From Paenibacillus sp. AN1007 (GTDB lineage Bacteria > Bacillota > Bacilli > Paenibacillales > Paenibacillaceae): DNA of 64,000 nt. A model generated the notes under the pieces. The model was not told the origin of the DNA. It saw only the letters and a program-made list of their open reading frames with translations, and did no database searches. This document shows positions 53,002 through 62,076 of the stretch, one piece after another. The stretch spans positions 6,291,001-6,355,000 of the forward strand of contig NZ_CP159992.1 of NCBI RefSeq assembly GCF_040702995.1, given 5' to 3'. The first letter of the stretch is position 1. Each line of letters begins with the position of its first letter. Made by a program: the position numbers and the translations under genes.

Positions 53002-54750
53002 ATGTTACACTATTTTCGCAATCGAAGTTTAGTTTTTACAAGTTCTGTTCTAATTGCCTTCATCCTGTTTGCTCTGATCCTTACGATGAGTTTTATCAAT
53101 TTTAAGCAGAGCGAGCAGGCCTACTATGAAGAGATTAACCAGGTCGGTAAGGCCTTGTCCGGCCAGCTCCAAGTTAACTATCACCAAGTAGAGACAGCCA
53201 AGAAGCAGCTGGAAACCTCTGATCAACCATCCTCACCTGAACTTACGTCCCTGAAAGAACAGCTGGATGCCATGACGGGTGCTGCATCCATTGCGAACGC
53301 TTATATCTTTAAATCGGATATTATTGAACGTGATGGGAAACAGATTTTGACCGGAGTACAGGTCAATCAGGCCCTGATTGATCTGGGTATGGTACCCGGC
53401 GTCGAATATGAAATTCCGGCTTTAGTTCAAGATACATATAAACTTGTTCTGCAGCAGGGGACAGCTTTTACTGAACCTTATACTGATAGCGCAGGAACTT
53501 GGGTGACCTATCTAAGCACGATTAAGGATGACCGTGGGCAAGCGGCAGCTATATTTGGTCTGGATTTGGACGCCGCCAAAGTAAAGCAGGATCGGATGTG
53601 GATGTTTTTATACAGTTTGGGCGGGGGACTGCTGGCAGCAGCGGTGCTGATCGTTCTGCTGATTATTCTGCTGCGTATTGTCCTTCGTCCGTTACAAAAT
53701 CTGGCGGTTGTATCCAATCTGGCTGCGGAAGGCAATCTGACGGTAAGCCTGACGGTGCGCAATAACAATGAAATCGGACAGTCTGCAAAAGCATTTAATC
53801 ATATGCTCGCAGCGCTGCAGCAGCTGATTACAGGAATTCAGTCAACCTCCTCAAACGTGACCCGTTCCGCATCTGATCTGCAGTTAAGCGCGGAGCGAAC
53901 AACGGAAGCTTCACAGGAGATCACCGAATCAATGCTGCAGGTATCCTCCAGGGCAGAACGGCAGCGCCAATCCACATATGAATGCCAGGAATCCATCAGC
54001 GAGATGGTGACGGGTATCCGGCGTATTGCTGAATCAACCCAGACAGCAGCCGCATTGGCTGCGGATACGACGGATCGGGCAACCACGGGCGAAGCAGATA
54101 TTACAACCATGGTCGATCAGATGCAGCGAATTGAACATAACATGACCGGGACGGTTACGGTTCTTCATGAGCTGCAGCAGCAGAATAGTAACATTGGCGG
54201 AATCATGTCTATGATTCGGGATATCGCGGATCAAACGAACCTTCTTGCTCTCAATGCTTCTATTGAAGCCGCTAGAGCGGGGGAATCCGGCAGGGGATTT
54301 GCTGTAGTGGCTCAGGAGATTCAGAAGCTGTCTACCCGCTCCAAAGAATCCTCCGATCAGATCGACCAAATCCTGAAAGGCATATTTAATTATACAGAGA
54401 GGGCCGTAGGCTCCATTGAAGAGTCTGTGAACGCAGCTAAAAAGGGTGCAGAGACGTCTGAAATCACCGCCGGGGCCTTCCGTCAGATCGTTGGAGCGAT
54501 ACAAAAGGTGTCGGAACAGATCTATGAAGTATCTGCCGCCTCAGAGCAGATGTCAGCCAGCAGTGATCAGATTGCTGCCGCTCTGTCTCAGCTCGGTACT
54601 GCAGCTTCTGACTCATCTGACAATGCAAACAAAGCTCGTGCTTCTTCTGAAGAGCAGCTGGCCTTAATGCAGGAAGTGTCCAGTCTATCCCATGAGCTGA
54701 GAAGCCTGGCTCACGAACTGAATCAAGTTATTCAAAGATTTCAGGTGTAA
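53002..54750 (+). CDS. Methyl-accepting chemotaxis protein
   Basis: Second chemoreceptor, 582 aa. First helix about 11-33, extracellular sensor about 35-205 (single Cache-like domain; YSLG marks the return), second helix about 208-230, HAMP about 231-283 (RPLQNLAVVSNLAAEGNLTV), signalling coil to the C-terminus with the tip ADQTNLLALNASIEAARAGE. GAGGAAACTCCA precedes the start. Sequence is only moderately similar to the receptor at 9287, so a different ligand is expected. Ends at the very stable hairpin at 54781. Confidence 0.9.
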   Translation: MLHYFRNRSLVFTSSVLIAFILFALILTMSFINFKQSEQAYYEEINQVGKALSGQLQVNYHQVETAKKQLETSDQPSSPELTSLKEQLDAMTGAASIANAYIFKSDIIERDGKQILTGVQVNQALIDLGMVPGVEYEIPALVQDTYKLVLQQGTAFTEPYTDSAGTWVTYLSTIKDDRGQAAAIFGLDLDAAKVKQDRMWMFLYSLGGGLLAAAVLIVLLIILLRIVLRPLQNLAVVSNLAAEGNLTVSLTVRNNNEIGQSAKAFNHMLAALQQLITGIQSTSSNVTRSASDLQLSAERTTEASQEITESMLQVSSRAERQRQSTYECQESISEMVTGIRRIAESTQTAAALAADTTDRATTGEADITTMVDQMQRIEHNMTGTVTVLHELQQQNSNIGGIMSMIRDIADQTNLLALNASIEAARAGESGRGFAVVAQEIQKLSTRSKESSDQIDQILKGIFNYTERAVGSIEESVNAAKKGAETSEITAGAFRQIVGAIQKVSEQIYEVSAASEQMSASSDQIAAALSQLGTAASDSSDNANKARASSEEQLALMQEVSSLSHELRSLAHELNQVIQRFQV

Positions 54751-54780
54751 CACTGCTCGTTTTGTTGTGTCAGCATAGAA

Positions 54781-54822
54781 AAACATCGTTACCCTGCATC
54801 GATCTGCAGGGTAACGATGTTT
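54781..54822. terminator. Very stable bidirectional terminator overlapping the nrdG end
   Basis: Eighteen-base perfect arms: AAACATCGTTACCCTGCA (54781-54798) and its complement (54805-54822), with a 6-base loop. The right arm and loop are inside the last codons of nrdG, whose stop is at 54789. Confidence 0.88.
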
Positions 54823-55298
54823 CCCGAATTCTGCGTGGCACGCACATCAATCAAACGCTGATTACGGCTGCCGCGGAAGGGCAGGGATACATCACGCTCA
54901 GCTGCAATGTAACGTCCATCTATAATCACATCGCACAGCTGCGCAAGCGCTGCTCTCTCCGGGTCGGTGACGAGCTCCTCATATTCAAATCCTGTGTAGG
55001 CCCACACCGTCAGATCAGGCCGTGCATTCCGGAACTGGCGCACCCACCGGACACATCCTGCTGCCGAGAAAAAAGGGTCACCTCCGCATAACGTCACACC
55101 GTCCAGCAATGGGTGGTGTGTGACCTCCTGCAAAATCTGCTGCTGCCGCTCTTCGGTGAAGGGTTCCCCTGCTCTGAAGCTCCATGAATCAGGGCTGAAG
55201 CAGCCAGGGCATGCGTGACGGCATCCGCTGATAAACAGCACGGCACGCAGACCCGTTCCTTCATTGACCGATTCGGGAATGTAACCAAACAGGTTCAT
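54789..55298 (-). CDS. nrdG: Anaerobic ribonucleotide reductase activating protein
   Basis: Radical SAM enzyme (169 aa) that installs the glycyl radical on NrdD. The 4Fe-4S cysteines are Cys26, Cys30 and Cys33 in SGCRHACPGCFSP (CxxxCxxC). SAM-binding elements follow: VTLCGGDPFF (about residue 68, GGE-like motif with Asp). NEGTGLRAVLFISGC near the start is typical. Its ATG overlaps the nrdD stop by 4 bases. The last codons lie within the terminator hairpin at 54781. Confidence 0.95.
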   Translation of the reverse strand: MNLFGYIPESVNEGTGLRAVLFISGCRHACPGCFSPDSWSFRAGEPFTEERQQQILQEVTHHPLLDGVTLCGGDPFFSAAGCVRWVRQFRNARPDLTVWAYTGFEYEELVTDPERAALAQLCDVIIDGRYIAAERDVSLPFRGSRNQRLIDVRATQNSGNIVTLQIDAG

Positions 55299-57256
55299 CG
55301 GTGTTTCACTCGATCGCGTACCTCAGCCTGCTTCGCAGCATTGAAGCGGACTTTATAATCTCCTGTCAGATAGCCGGTTACGCGGCGCAGGCGTTGAAAA
55401 TGCACATCATTTTCGTGCACCTCGCATTCCGGACAGCGATCACCGATAACCCCCTCATACCCGCATTCCGGGCAGCGATCGATCGGATGATTAATCGAGA
55501 AGTACCCGATATCCTGTGCCAGTGCGTACTGCACAATGCGCATAAAAGCCGCCGTGTTGGCCCGCACATTGCCGTCAAGCTCAACATAAGAGATGGCTCC
55601 GGCATTACACAGGGCGTGAAAAGGCGCTTCCAGCTCGATCTTACGATAGGCAGGAAGATGATGATAAACCGGGATGTGGAATGAGTTCGTATAATATTCA
55701 CGTTCATTTACACCGGAGATGGGGCCATAACGAGCACGGTCTAATTTGGTGAATTTACCGGATAGACCTTCTGCAGGTGTCGCAAACAGTGTAACGTTCA
55801 AGTTATGCTGCTCACTCATGCGATCACAGAATTCTCTCATCGTGCGGATGACATGCAGCGCTTCGCGATGTACATGCATGTCCTGTCCGTGATGGCGTCC
55901 ATACATAGCGGTCATACATTCGGCCAGTCCGATAAATCCAAGCGACAACGTTCCGTGCTTTAACAGATCGGCAACCGGTTCATCCGGTTCCAGCTTCTCG
56001 CCGCCTTCCCATACGCCTTCACGCATCATGAAGTCTGATGATTTGGCGGGCTGTTTTTTCTGTATGGCATACCGGTGCAGCAGGCCGTCCACGGCATTGT
56101 GCATGATTTTATCCAGAGCCGCATAGAAACCTTCCCGATCCGCGACAGCCCGGTTTCCCCGGCAGATACCGAATCGAATCCCCAATTTGACCAGATTAAC
56201 CGTGTTGAAGGACAGGTTTCCTTTACCGCTCTGCCGATTCCGGCCAAACCGATCCGCAAGGGTACGCGTGCGGCAGCCCATAGTCGCAATGATCGTATCC
56301 GGGTCTTCCGGGCGGTAATAGGGCAAATTAAACGAGGCATCCACATTGACAAAGTTAGGATACATACGCCGTGAAGAACAGGTCACCGCGAGGCGGAATA
56401 AATCATAGTTCGGATCGTCCTTAGACTGGTTAACGCCCTGCTTGCACTGGAAAATATGCTGTGGAAATACGGGTGTCTCTCCATGCCCAAGGCCGCGAAT
56501 GGTTGCTTCCAGCAGCGAACGAGACACGAGGCGTCCCTCTGCTGAGGTACACATTCCGTAATTTAATGAGGTAAAAGGAATTTGCCCACCTGCGCGGCTG
56601 CTCATCGTATTCAAATTATGTATAAGTGATTCGGCCGCCTGTCCAGTCTCCAGTTCTGTCTCTTCATATGCGAATGCAAATGCACGCGGACACTGCTGCT
56701 TCGCTTCGGCACTATCCAGATGAAGGTGCTCGTCCATTAGTACGGCATGCTCGTCGAAGAGGCGCTGTCCTTTGCGGAAATGCTTTATGAATGAGCGGCG
56801 TACATAAGGCGCGAGATCCCAGTCTATTTTGTTGGCAGAAACGCCGCCGTACTGACTGTTTTGCTGGGATTGGAAGATGATCGCAACCAGTGCCATCGCA
56901 GACATAATCGTCTGGGGGGTACGAACAGACCCATTCCCGGTATTGAACCCGGAAGCCAGCAGCCGATCAAATGGAATGAAGATGCAGTTGGTCGTTCCAA
57001 GGGCATACTGATCCAGATCGTGCACATACAAGTCTCCGCTCTCAACAGCTTCTGCAAGTGCCACAGGCAGTACATGACGCATAGCATGCCATTTGGCAGT
57101 CTCTGATCCAAGCCTGCTCATCTTGCCGCTGAACGAATCCCCATTCAGATTCGCGTTCTCTCTCAGCGTATCAGCGTCTTCTGCGCCAATAATACGTCTT
57201 CCCAGGTCAGATAACAGATCGGCTGCCGGTGGTGCGGCATACTCAAGCATAGTCAT
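55295..57256 (-). CDS. nrdD: Anaerobic ribonucleoside-triphosphate reductase
   Basis: Glycyl-radical class III reductase (653 aa) making deoxynucleotides without oxygen. Core blocks: NANLNGDSFSGKMSRLGSET, YVHDLDQYALGTTNCIFIP, active-site Cys regions around VTCSSRRMYPNFVNVDASF and MGCRTRTLADRFG. C-terminal zinc site CPECGYEGVIGDRCPECE and glycyl radical loop RRVTGYLTGDYKVRFNAAK. The N-terminus begins directly with the catalytic part; the ATP-cone activity domain found in many NrdD is missing. AGGAGG is eight bases before ATG 57256. Fnr- and NrdR-like sites lie upstream, fitting anaerobic expression. Confidence 0.95.
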   Translation of the reverse strand: MTMLEYAAPPAADLLSDLGRRIIGAEDADTLRENANLNGDSFSGKMSRLGSETAKWHAMRHVLPVALAEAVESGDLYVHDLDQYALGTTNCIFIPFDRLLASGFNTGNGSVRTPQTIMSAMALVAIIFQSQQNSQYGGVSANKIDWDLAPYVRRSFIKHFRKGQRLFDEHAVLMDEHLHLDSAEAKQQCPRAFAFAYEETELETGQAAESLIHNLNTMSSRAGGQIPFTSLNYGMCTSAEGRLVSRSLLEATIRGLGHGETPVFPQHIFQCKQGVNQSKDDPNYDLFRLAVTCSSRRMYPNFVNVDASFNLPYYRPEDPDTIIATMGCRTRTLADRFGRNRQSGKGNLSFNTVNLVKLGIRFGICRGNRAVADREGFYAALDKIMHNAVDGLLHRYAIQKKQPAKSSDFMMREGVWEGGEKLEPDEPVADLLKHGTLSLGFIGLAECMTAMYGRHHGQDMHVHREALHVIRTMREFCDRMSEQHNLNVTLFATPAEGLSGKFTKLDRARYGPISGVNEREYYTNSFHIPVYHHLPAYRKIELEAPFHALCNAGAISYVELDGNVRANTAAFMRIVQYALAQDIGYFSINHPIDRCPECGYEGVIGDRCPECEVHENDVHFQRLRRVTGYLTGDYKVRFNAAKQAEVRDRVKHR

Positions 57257-57316
57257 GTAACGTGCCTCCTAAATGATTTTTATAATAGATTATAATTTTG
57301 ATAATATATAAGTTAT

Positions 57317-57364
57317 ATACTACATGTTGATTGGTATTATCCATTTATAAACTATATGTGGGTT
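57317..57364 (-). promoter_or_regulatory. Candidate pair of NrdR boxes at the nrdDG promoter
   Basis: ACTACATGT (57319-57327) and ACTATATGT (57351-57359) are related to the NrdR box ACACTATATATAGTGT and are 32 bases apart, the usual three-turn spacing. TATAAA on the minus strand (plus 57344-57349) would be the minus 10, so both boxes would flank the start of transcription. Matches are partial (10-11 of 16). Confidence 0.45.
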
Positions 57365-57369
57365 TTTGG

Positions 57370-57387
57370 GTGTGATTATGATCACAC
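57370..57387 (-). promoter_or_regulatory. Fnr-type (CRP/FNR) box upstream of nrdD
   Basis: GTGTGATTATGATCACAC: TGTGA-N6-TCACA with one further matched pair, the form of the Bacillus Fnr site. Its centre (57378.5) is 41.5 bases upstream of the start predicted by the TATAAA at plus 57344-57349, exactly the position for class II activation. Confidence 0.7.
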
Positions 57388-57710
57388 TCCCTTAGGGGAT
57401 GAGAGCAATTTCCGTGATTTGGCGCGGGATTGAGGTTTCCAAATTTCAAGCGGGAGCGTATAATTTCTATTTATCCTGCAAGTATATACTTCCAAGTCAG
57501 AAGTCGTAGAATGAAGCATTCTTACAGATTTGTTTGGCGAGGTAAAAGGTTAAAGATCCCAGTATGATTCTCTTATACTTCTGTGGTGTTAAACATATAA
57601 GTATAGTTTGTGACAATCATTCTGATTTCCTAGCAGAGTTCTGCATGTAATTTAACATTCTGATCGGTGAATTTAATATAGCACCAAGATAAACAAAGAG
57701 GGGTTGGATC

Positions 57711-59351
57711 ATGGGGACGGTAGAAGGCATCAACCAAGGCTTCTATGAAAATATCGAAGAAGCAGCGGCCCATATTGTGGACGTATTAAGTGGCATATTA
57801 AGAGTGAATACCATCTTCGTAGCCACGAATGACGGAGTGACTAATGTCATTCTGGAAGCCTTCAACCGCAAAGAAGAACTAATTGTCAAAGGTACTGAAC
57901 TTCCGTTCGAGGAATCTTACTGCAGCCTGGTCTTGAAAGACAAAGGTAACGTCATCACGACGATTTCGGATACCTGCGAGCATTCGATGACAAGCTCTAT
58001 GAATGTCACGAATGAATTAGGAAACCGATTCTTTTTAGGTGTACCCATTATGCGAAGAACAGGTGAAGCGTTTGGGACGATCTGTCTAATGGATAATCCG
58101 GGTTATGTGGTCAGTGAGACGGACATGAAGACACTGGAAGCAATGGCCGTGTTCCTGGGATATGTTGTTGACCTGGAGCGTGCACTCCATGTTCAGGAAC
58201 AGAAGCTCAGTGATTCGGAACAGCTGCAGGAAAAACTTCAGGCCGAGAAGGAACGTGCCGAGTCGGAAGCAATGACCAAGACACAGATGCTCAAGCTGAT
58301 GAGCCATGAGATCCGTAATCCGCTGAACGGCATTTTGGGATTGACGGACCTGATGCGAACACCCGATATGTCGGACGAGCAGGTCGAGTATATAAATATG
58401 ATTGAAACAAGCGGCAATATTTTGCTATCGCTGCTTAACAATATGATGAACTTTAATATTAATGAGGCTGGAAAAACAGTGATTCATGATGACCCCTTCG
58501 ATCTGGTCAGCACCATCGAGAACACGGTTTACCTCTATGCTGGTGCAGCAACGAGCAAAAATATTGAGCTTGGTTTAAATCTTGATCTGAATGTGTCGCA
58601 GGTTTTCATCGGTGACGAGGTTAAGCTTGGCCAGCTGCTTGGGCATCTTATGCAGTATGCCATGGATTCTACCCGGGAAGGTGCAGTGCTGGTGACAGCA
58701 GAGATGAAGGGAGAGGAAACGGAAGAGACGGGACTCCTCCTGCTTCGAGTTAAATATTCGGGACAGATGTTATCCGATAACCGCTTGCGAACCTCTTCCG
58801 TCAAACCGGAGATGATCAGCACCGAGAAGCTGATTGGAAGCAATCTGGGTCTGGCGGTCAGTCAGAACCTGGCGATTCTGATGCATGGCCGCATTCAGGT
58901 GAACAGCATGCATGGGAACGAGACAGAATTTGAAATTTCACTTCCCTTACGGAGATACTGGGATCTGCCTCAAATTACAAGTGTACAGCAGCGTCTGAAA
59001 GCGAAAAAAGTGCTGCTCGCTAAAGATCCTGACATCCTGCAGGGGGTATCCTCTTTAATGCGGAGATGGGAGATGGATGTGCACATGACTTCCGGTTCCG
59101 CAGTCGCTTGTGAATGGATCAAGGAAGGCTTCAGGCCGGACGTGGCTGTCGTTGATATGGGATTGCAGGAGGGCATTACCTCCGATTTCGTCGTTGCGCT
59201 GAAGCAGCACATCGAGAATTTGCCCGTCATTGTGCTCGTTCCGTACGGAATGCATATGGACATTCATCAGACGGAGGTCTTTGATGCTGTGCTGACGAAG
59301 CCGGTAAGACAGACCGAGCTGTTAAATGCACTAAGCATTATTTTGCCGTAA
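57711..59351 (+). CDS. GAF hybrid histidine kinase with degenerate ATPase domain
   Basis: 546-aa cytoplasmic protein. GAF sensor about 1-160 (FFLGVPIMRRTGEAFGTICL), coiled coil about 165-190, dimerisation domain with phospho-His199 in MSHEIRNPLNGILGLTDLM. The ATP-binding domain (about 260-415) is worn: the N-box Asn is lost (HLMQYAMDST) and no DxGxG is seen, though GSNLGLAVSQNLAILMHG keeps the G2 box and helix. Receiver-like domain about 430-546 keeps Asp482 (AVVDMGL) and Lys (LTKPVR) but not the first acidic pair in full. No dedicated response regulator is adjacent. Catalytic kinase activity is doubtful. Confidence 0.8.
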   Translation: MGTVEGINQGFYENIEEAAAHIVDVLSGILRVNTIFVATNDGVTNVILEAFNRKEELIVKGTELPFEESYCSLVLKDKGNVITTISDTCEHSMTSSMNVTNELGNRFFLGVPIMRRTGEAFGTICLMDNPGYVVSETDMKTLEAMAVFLGYVVDLERALHVQEQKLSDSEQLQEKLQAEKERAESEAMTKTQMLKLMSHEIRNPLNGILGLTDLMRTPDMSDEQVEYINMIETSGNILLSLLNNMMNFNINEAGKTVIHDDPFDLVSTIENTVYLYAGAATSKNIELGLNLDLNVSQVFIGDEVKLGQLLGHLMQYAMDSTREGAVLVTAEMKGEETEETGLLLLRVKYSGQMLSDNRLRTSSVKPEMISTEKLIGSNLGLAVSQNLAILMHGRIQVNSMHGNETEFEISLPLRRYWDLPQITSVQQRLKAKKVLLAKDPDILQGVSSLMRRWEMDVHMTSGSAVACEWIKEGFRPDVAVVDMGLQEGITSDFVVALKQHIENLPVIVLVPYGMHMDIHQTEVFDAVLTKPVRQTELLNALSIILP

Positions 59352-59470
59352 TAACCGTCCTTATTAAAGGGGCTGCGTCGCGTTCCTTTCACGTGCCTCG
59401 GTACGTCTGCAGTAGACTCCCGACTGGGAACGCAAATACGGCAAAAAGGGCTTCCCTCAGTATTATCAGC

Positions 59471-59507
59471 CACACCCTAAGCACATCGCTTCAGGGTGTG
59501 CTTTTAT
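59471..59507 (+). terminator. Intrinsic terminator after the hybrid kinase
   Basis: CACACCCT (59471-59478) and AGGGTGTG (59493-59500), extended by GAAGC/GC pairing, followed by CTTTTATTTTTTT. Confidence 0.82.
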
Positions 59508-59620
59508 TTTTTTGCCTGTTCCTCCTGCTTGTACACTTAAAGTTTCTTCATTCGCTTAGGTTAGGTTACAATAGGATGTGGAACTTCATCATTTCTACAT
59601 TCTGAGGAGGACATGCATTC

Positions 59621-60559
59621 ATGGATTATCGCAGGTTGGGTGGAAGCGGACTGAAAGTAAGCGAGATCAGCCTAGGGAGCTGGTTGACGTACGGAGGATA
59701 CGTGGAACGTGAAAATGCAGTGAAATCAATTGAAACGGCATTTGATGAAGGTATTAACTTTTTTGATACAGCCAACGCCTATGAGCGGGGAGCTGCCGAA
59801 GTACTGCTGGGCCAAACATTGAAAGCGTACTCACGGAATTCTTATGTGCTCGCAACCAAAGTTTTTAATAAAATGGGTGAAGGCCCTAACGACCACGGGT
59901 TATCCCGCAAACATATTATGGAGCAGTGTGAAGCCAGCTTGACTCGCCTCGGCACCGATTACATCGATATTTACTATTGCCATCGTTATCATCAGGAGAC
60001 GCCGATCGAGGAGACCCTTCGTGCACTGGACGATCTGGTGCGTCATGGTAAAGTGCTGTACGTGGGTGTCAGCCAGTGGACAGCGGCTCAGATGGAAGAC
60101 GCACTTGGTACAGCGGATCGCCTGCTGCTGGATCGCATTGTTGTGAATCAGCCGGTCTATAATATGTTTGACCGATACATTGAACATGAAATTATCCCTT
60201 TGGGTGAACGTAAAGGGATCGGACAAGTGGTCTATTCTCCGCTTGCTCAAGGTCTGCTGACAGGTAAGTATACATCTGTTTCGGATATCCCGGAGAACAG
60301 CCGGGCTGCCAAACTCGGCTGGGATGAAGGCAAAATCAACGCAGACCGCATCGGCAAAGTAAGACAGCTCACTGAAGTGGCAGACAAACTCAATCTAAAA
60401 GTGGGCCAGCTGGCCTTGGCTTGGATTCTTCGGCAGCGTAATGTCTCCAGTGCATTGGTCGGTGCAAGCCGCCCGGAACAGGTCAAAGAAAATGCTGCAG
60501 CTTCGGGAGTTAAACTGGATGCTGCTGTTATTGAAGAGATTGAACGCATTCTTGCCTGA
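59621..60559 (+). CDS. Aldo/keto reductase
   Basis: NADP-dependent carbonyl reductase, 312 aa, of the group related to potassium-channel beta subunits and YhdN. Catalytic tetrad: Asp in FFDTANAYERG (about 49-59), Tyr in the same motif, Lys in YVLATKVFNKMG (about 85), His in IDIYYCHRYHQETP (about 122). Cofactor loop VVYSPLAQGLLTGKY and the C-terminal SSALVGASRPEQVKENAAAS complete the fold. GAGGAGGACATGCATTC precedes the start. Physiological substrate unknown. Confidence 0.92.
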   Translation: MDYRRLGGSGLKVSEISLGSWLTYGGYVERENAVKSIETAFDEGINFFDTANAYERGAAEVLLGQTLKAYSRNSYVLATKVFNKMGEGPNDHGLSRKHIMEQCEASLTRLGTDYIDIYYCHRYHQETPIEETLRALDDLVRHGKVLYVGVSQWTAAQMEDALGTADRLLLDRIVVNQPVYNMFDRYIEHEIIPLGERKGIGQVVYSPLAQGLLTGKYTSVSDIPENSRAAKLGWDEGKINADRIGKVRQLTEVADKLNLKVGQLALAWILRQRNVSSALVGASRPEQVKENAAASGVKLDAAVIEEIERILA

Positions 60560-60610
60560 TACTTCTTCTGCATGATTAGGTGATAGATAACCGTATCTGT
60601 TCAAAGTTTA

Positions 60611-60663
60611 AAAAGGGATGTCCAGCATCTGCCTGATATGGAGGCAGACGGGACATCCCTTTT
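60611..60663. terminator. Bidirectional terminator between AKR and diguanylate cyclase genes
   Basis: AAAAGGGATGTCC (60611-60623) pairs with GGACATCCCTTTT (60651-60663); inner CTGCCT/AGGCAG stem. Confidence 0.87.
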
Positions 60664-60678
60664 ATGATTCGAGCTTTC

Positions 60679-61803
60679 TCAGAAAAGTTCGTTATCAACA
60701 ACCGTGATGTTGCGCGGCGGCAGAGAGCATACTTTATTCCGTCCCGTATTTTTTGCTTCGTACAATGCACGGTCAGCCTGATCAAAAAGATCACTGTCAT
60801 CAAGGTCATCACAATGATCAGGGTATACGGCTACACCAATAGAGATGGTCAGCTTTACCGTCTGACCGTCAGGCAGGGCGAATAAAAATCGGGCGACGGC
60901 TTTCCGTACCGATTCCGCAATGGCCATGGATTGATGGTAACCGCAATCGAGCAGCAGAATCGCGAATTCCTCCCCTCCGTTACGGGAGACAAGATCGGTG
61001 GAGCGTGCGTGGGTAACGAGCAGTTGTCCAAGCTGTTTCAGTACAGCATCACCAGCAGAGTGCCCGTATGTATCGTTTACTTTCTTGAAACGGTCAATAT
61101 CAATGACAAGCAGGGACAGCTTCTGATGGTACTGCCTTGCATGCTGAAGCTCGGACCGCAGCGAATGCTCAAACTGCCGCCGATTACTCAAATCCGTCAG
61201 ATGGTCGGTAGAAGCACGCCGCTCAAGCAGAAACAGCATCTCATTCGATCGATTAATAAATTCGGCAATAAAATAAATGAAAATACCTCCGGCAAATGCG
61301 ATGGTCATCTGTATTGGATAAACTTTCATCAGAGTACTCAAGCTGGTCGTGTTCATCAGCAGCACAACAAATATCATGGTCATGCCGAGCAGATTCATGG
61401 TAATGATCTTGGTTAATCTGGACCATGAAGCATAGGCAAAGTATACTCCTGTCAGTCCGAGCAGTGTCATGATGAATGCTGCATCAATTGCAGAAGAGGT
61501 TATACCGAACATCAGGATCCGAAGAATGGCAATGATGATACCGGAAATGACCGAAGCCATCCCGCCAAGATATACAGCTGCAGTCACAACAGCAAGATGC
61601 CGCAAATCCACGATGGTTGTTTCATTTATATGAAAAGAATAATTCATAAGCACTGTACCGTATAAACCGAATAACAAGCCGCCGATGACCTGAACGCGCA
61701 GCGAAGGAAAAGGCAGGCGAATGCTGTAGAATTTGGCGATAATCCCTGACAGGTACAAAAAGGTGATTATCACACAGAGATTAACAAAAAAAGTGCTTAA
61801 CAA
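60679..61803 (-). CDS. Membrane-bound diguanylate cyclase (5TM-LYT sensor plus GGDEF)
   Basis: Makes cyclic di-GMP. 374 aa: five to six membrane helices (about 3-190) of the 5TMR-LYT type, signature YGTVLMNYSFHINETTIVDL, then GGDEF domain about 200-360. Active site GGEEF at 276-280 (NGGEEF), metal Asp in LLVIDIDRFKKVNDTYGH, and the allosteric inhibitory RxxD (RSTD) is five residues before GGEEF. The start is TTG 61803, as AGGGGGATGCTGG precedes it and no ATG fits. No cyclic di-GMP riboswitch is visible in the window. Confidence 0.9.
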   Translation of the reverse strand: MLSTFFVNLCVIITFLYLSGIIAKFYSIRLPFPSLRVQVIGGLLFGLYGTVLMNYSFHINETTIVDLRHLAVVTAAVYLGGMASVISGIIIAILRILMFGITSSAIDAAFIMTLLGLTGVYFAYASWSRLTKIITMNLLGMTMIFVVLLMNTTSLSTLMKVYPIQMTIAFAGGIFIYFIAEFINRSNEMLFLLERRASTDHLTDLSNRRQFEHSLRSELQHARQYHQKLSLLVIDIDRFKKVNDTYGHSAGDAVLKQLGQLLVTHARSTDLVSRNGGEEFAILLLDCGYHQSMAIAESVRKAVARFLFALPDGQTVKLTISIGVAVYPDHCDDLDDSDLFDQADRALYEAKNTGRNKVCSLPPRNITVVDNELF

Positions 61804-61964
61804 CCAGCATCCCCCCTTTTACGCACATCCCTCTATTTTATCTGAAAAACGGTGCGGCAGCGAACCATATAATCCCAAATGCTTGAAGGGTTTGGTTCTA
61901 ATTCGCTATAAAGTTCCAAGGCCAGTGAAGATGAAGCAATATTGACTTCGATATACATTAAGAT

Positions 61965-61979
61965 TTATACTTAATCTAA
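61965..61979 (+). promoter_or_regulatory. PerR-type box upstream of perR
   Basis: TTATACT-T-AATCTAA, a 7-1-7 dyad that matches the dps and catalase sites when read on the other strand (TTAGATTAAGTATAA). It lies about 98 bases before the perR start, consistent with autoregulation. Confidence 0.7.
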
Positions 61980-62076
61980 ATCAAAATTAATTTGAAGTTT
62001 ATAAAAAGCTGAAGCGAACAATAGCGTTCGAAACAAAATATAGCCATGATGAGCAGTATAAAAAGGAGACCTGGTT

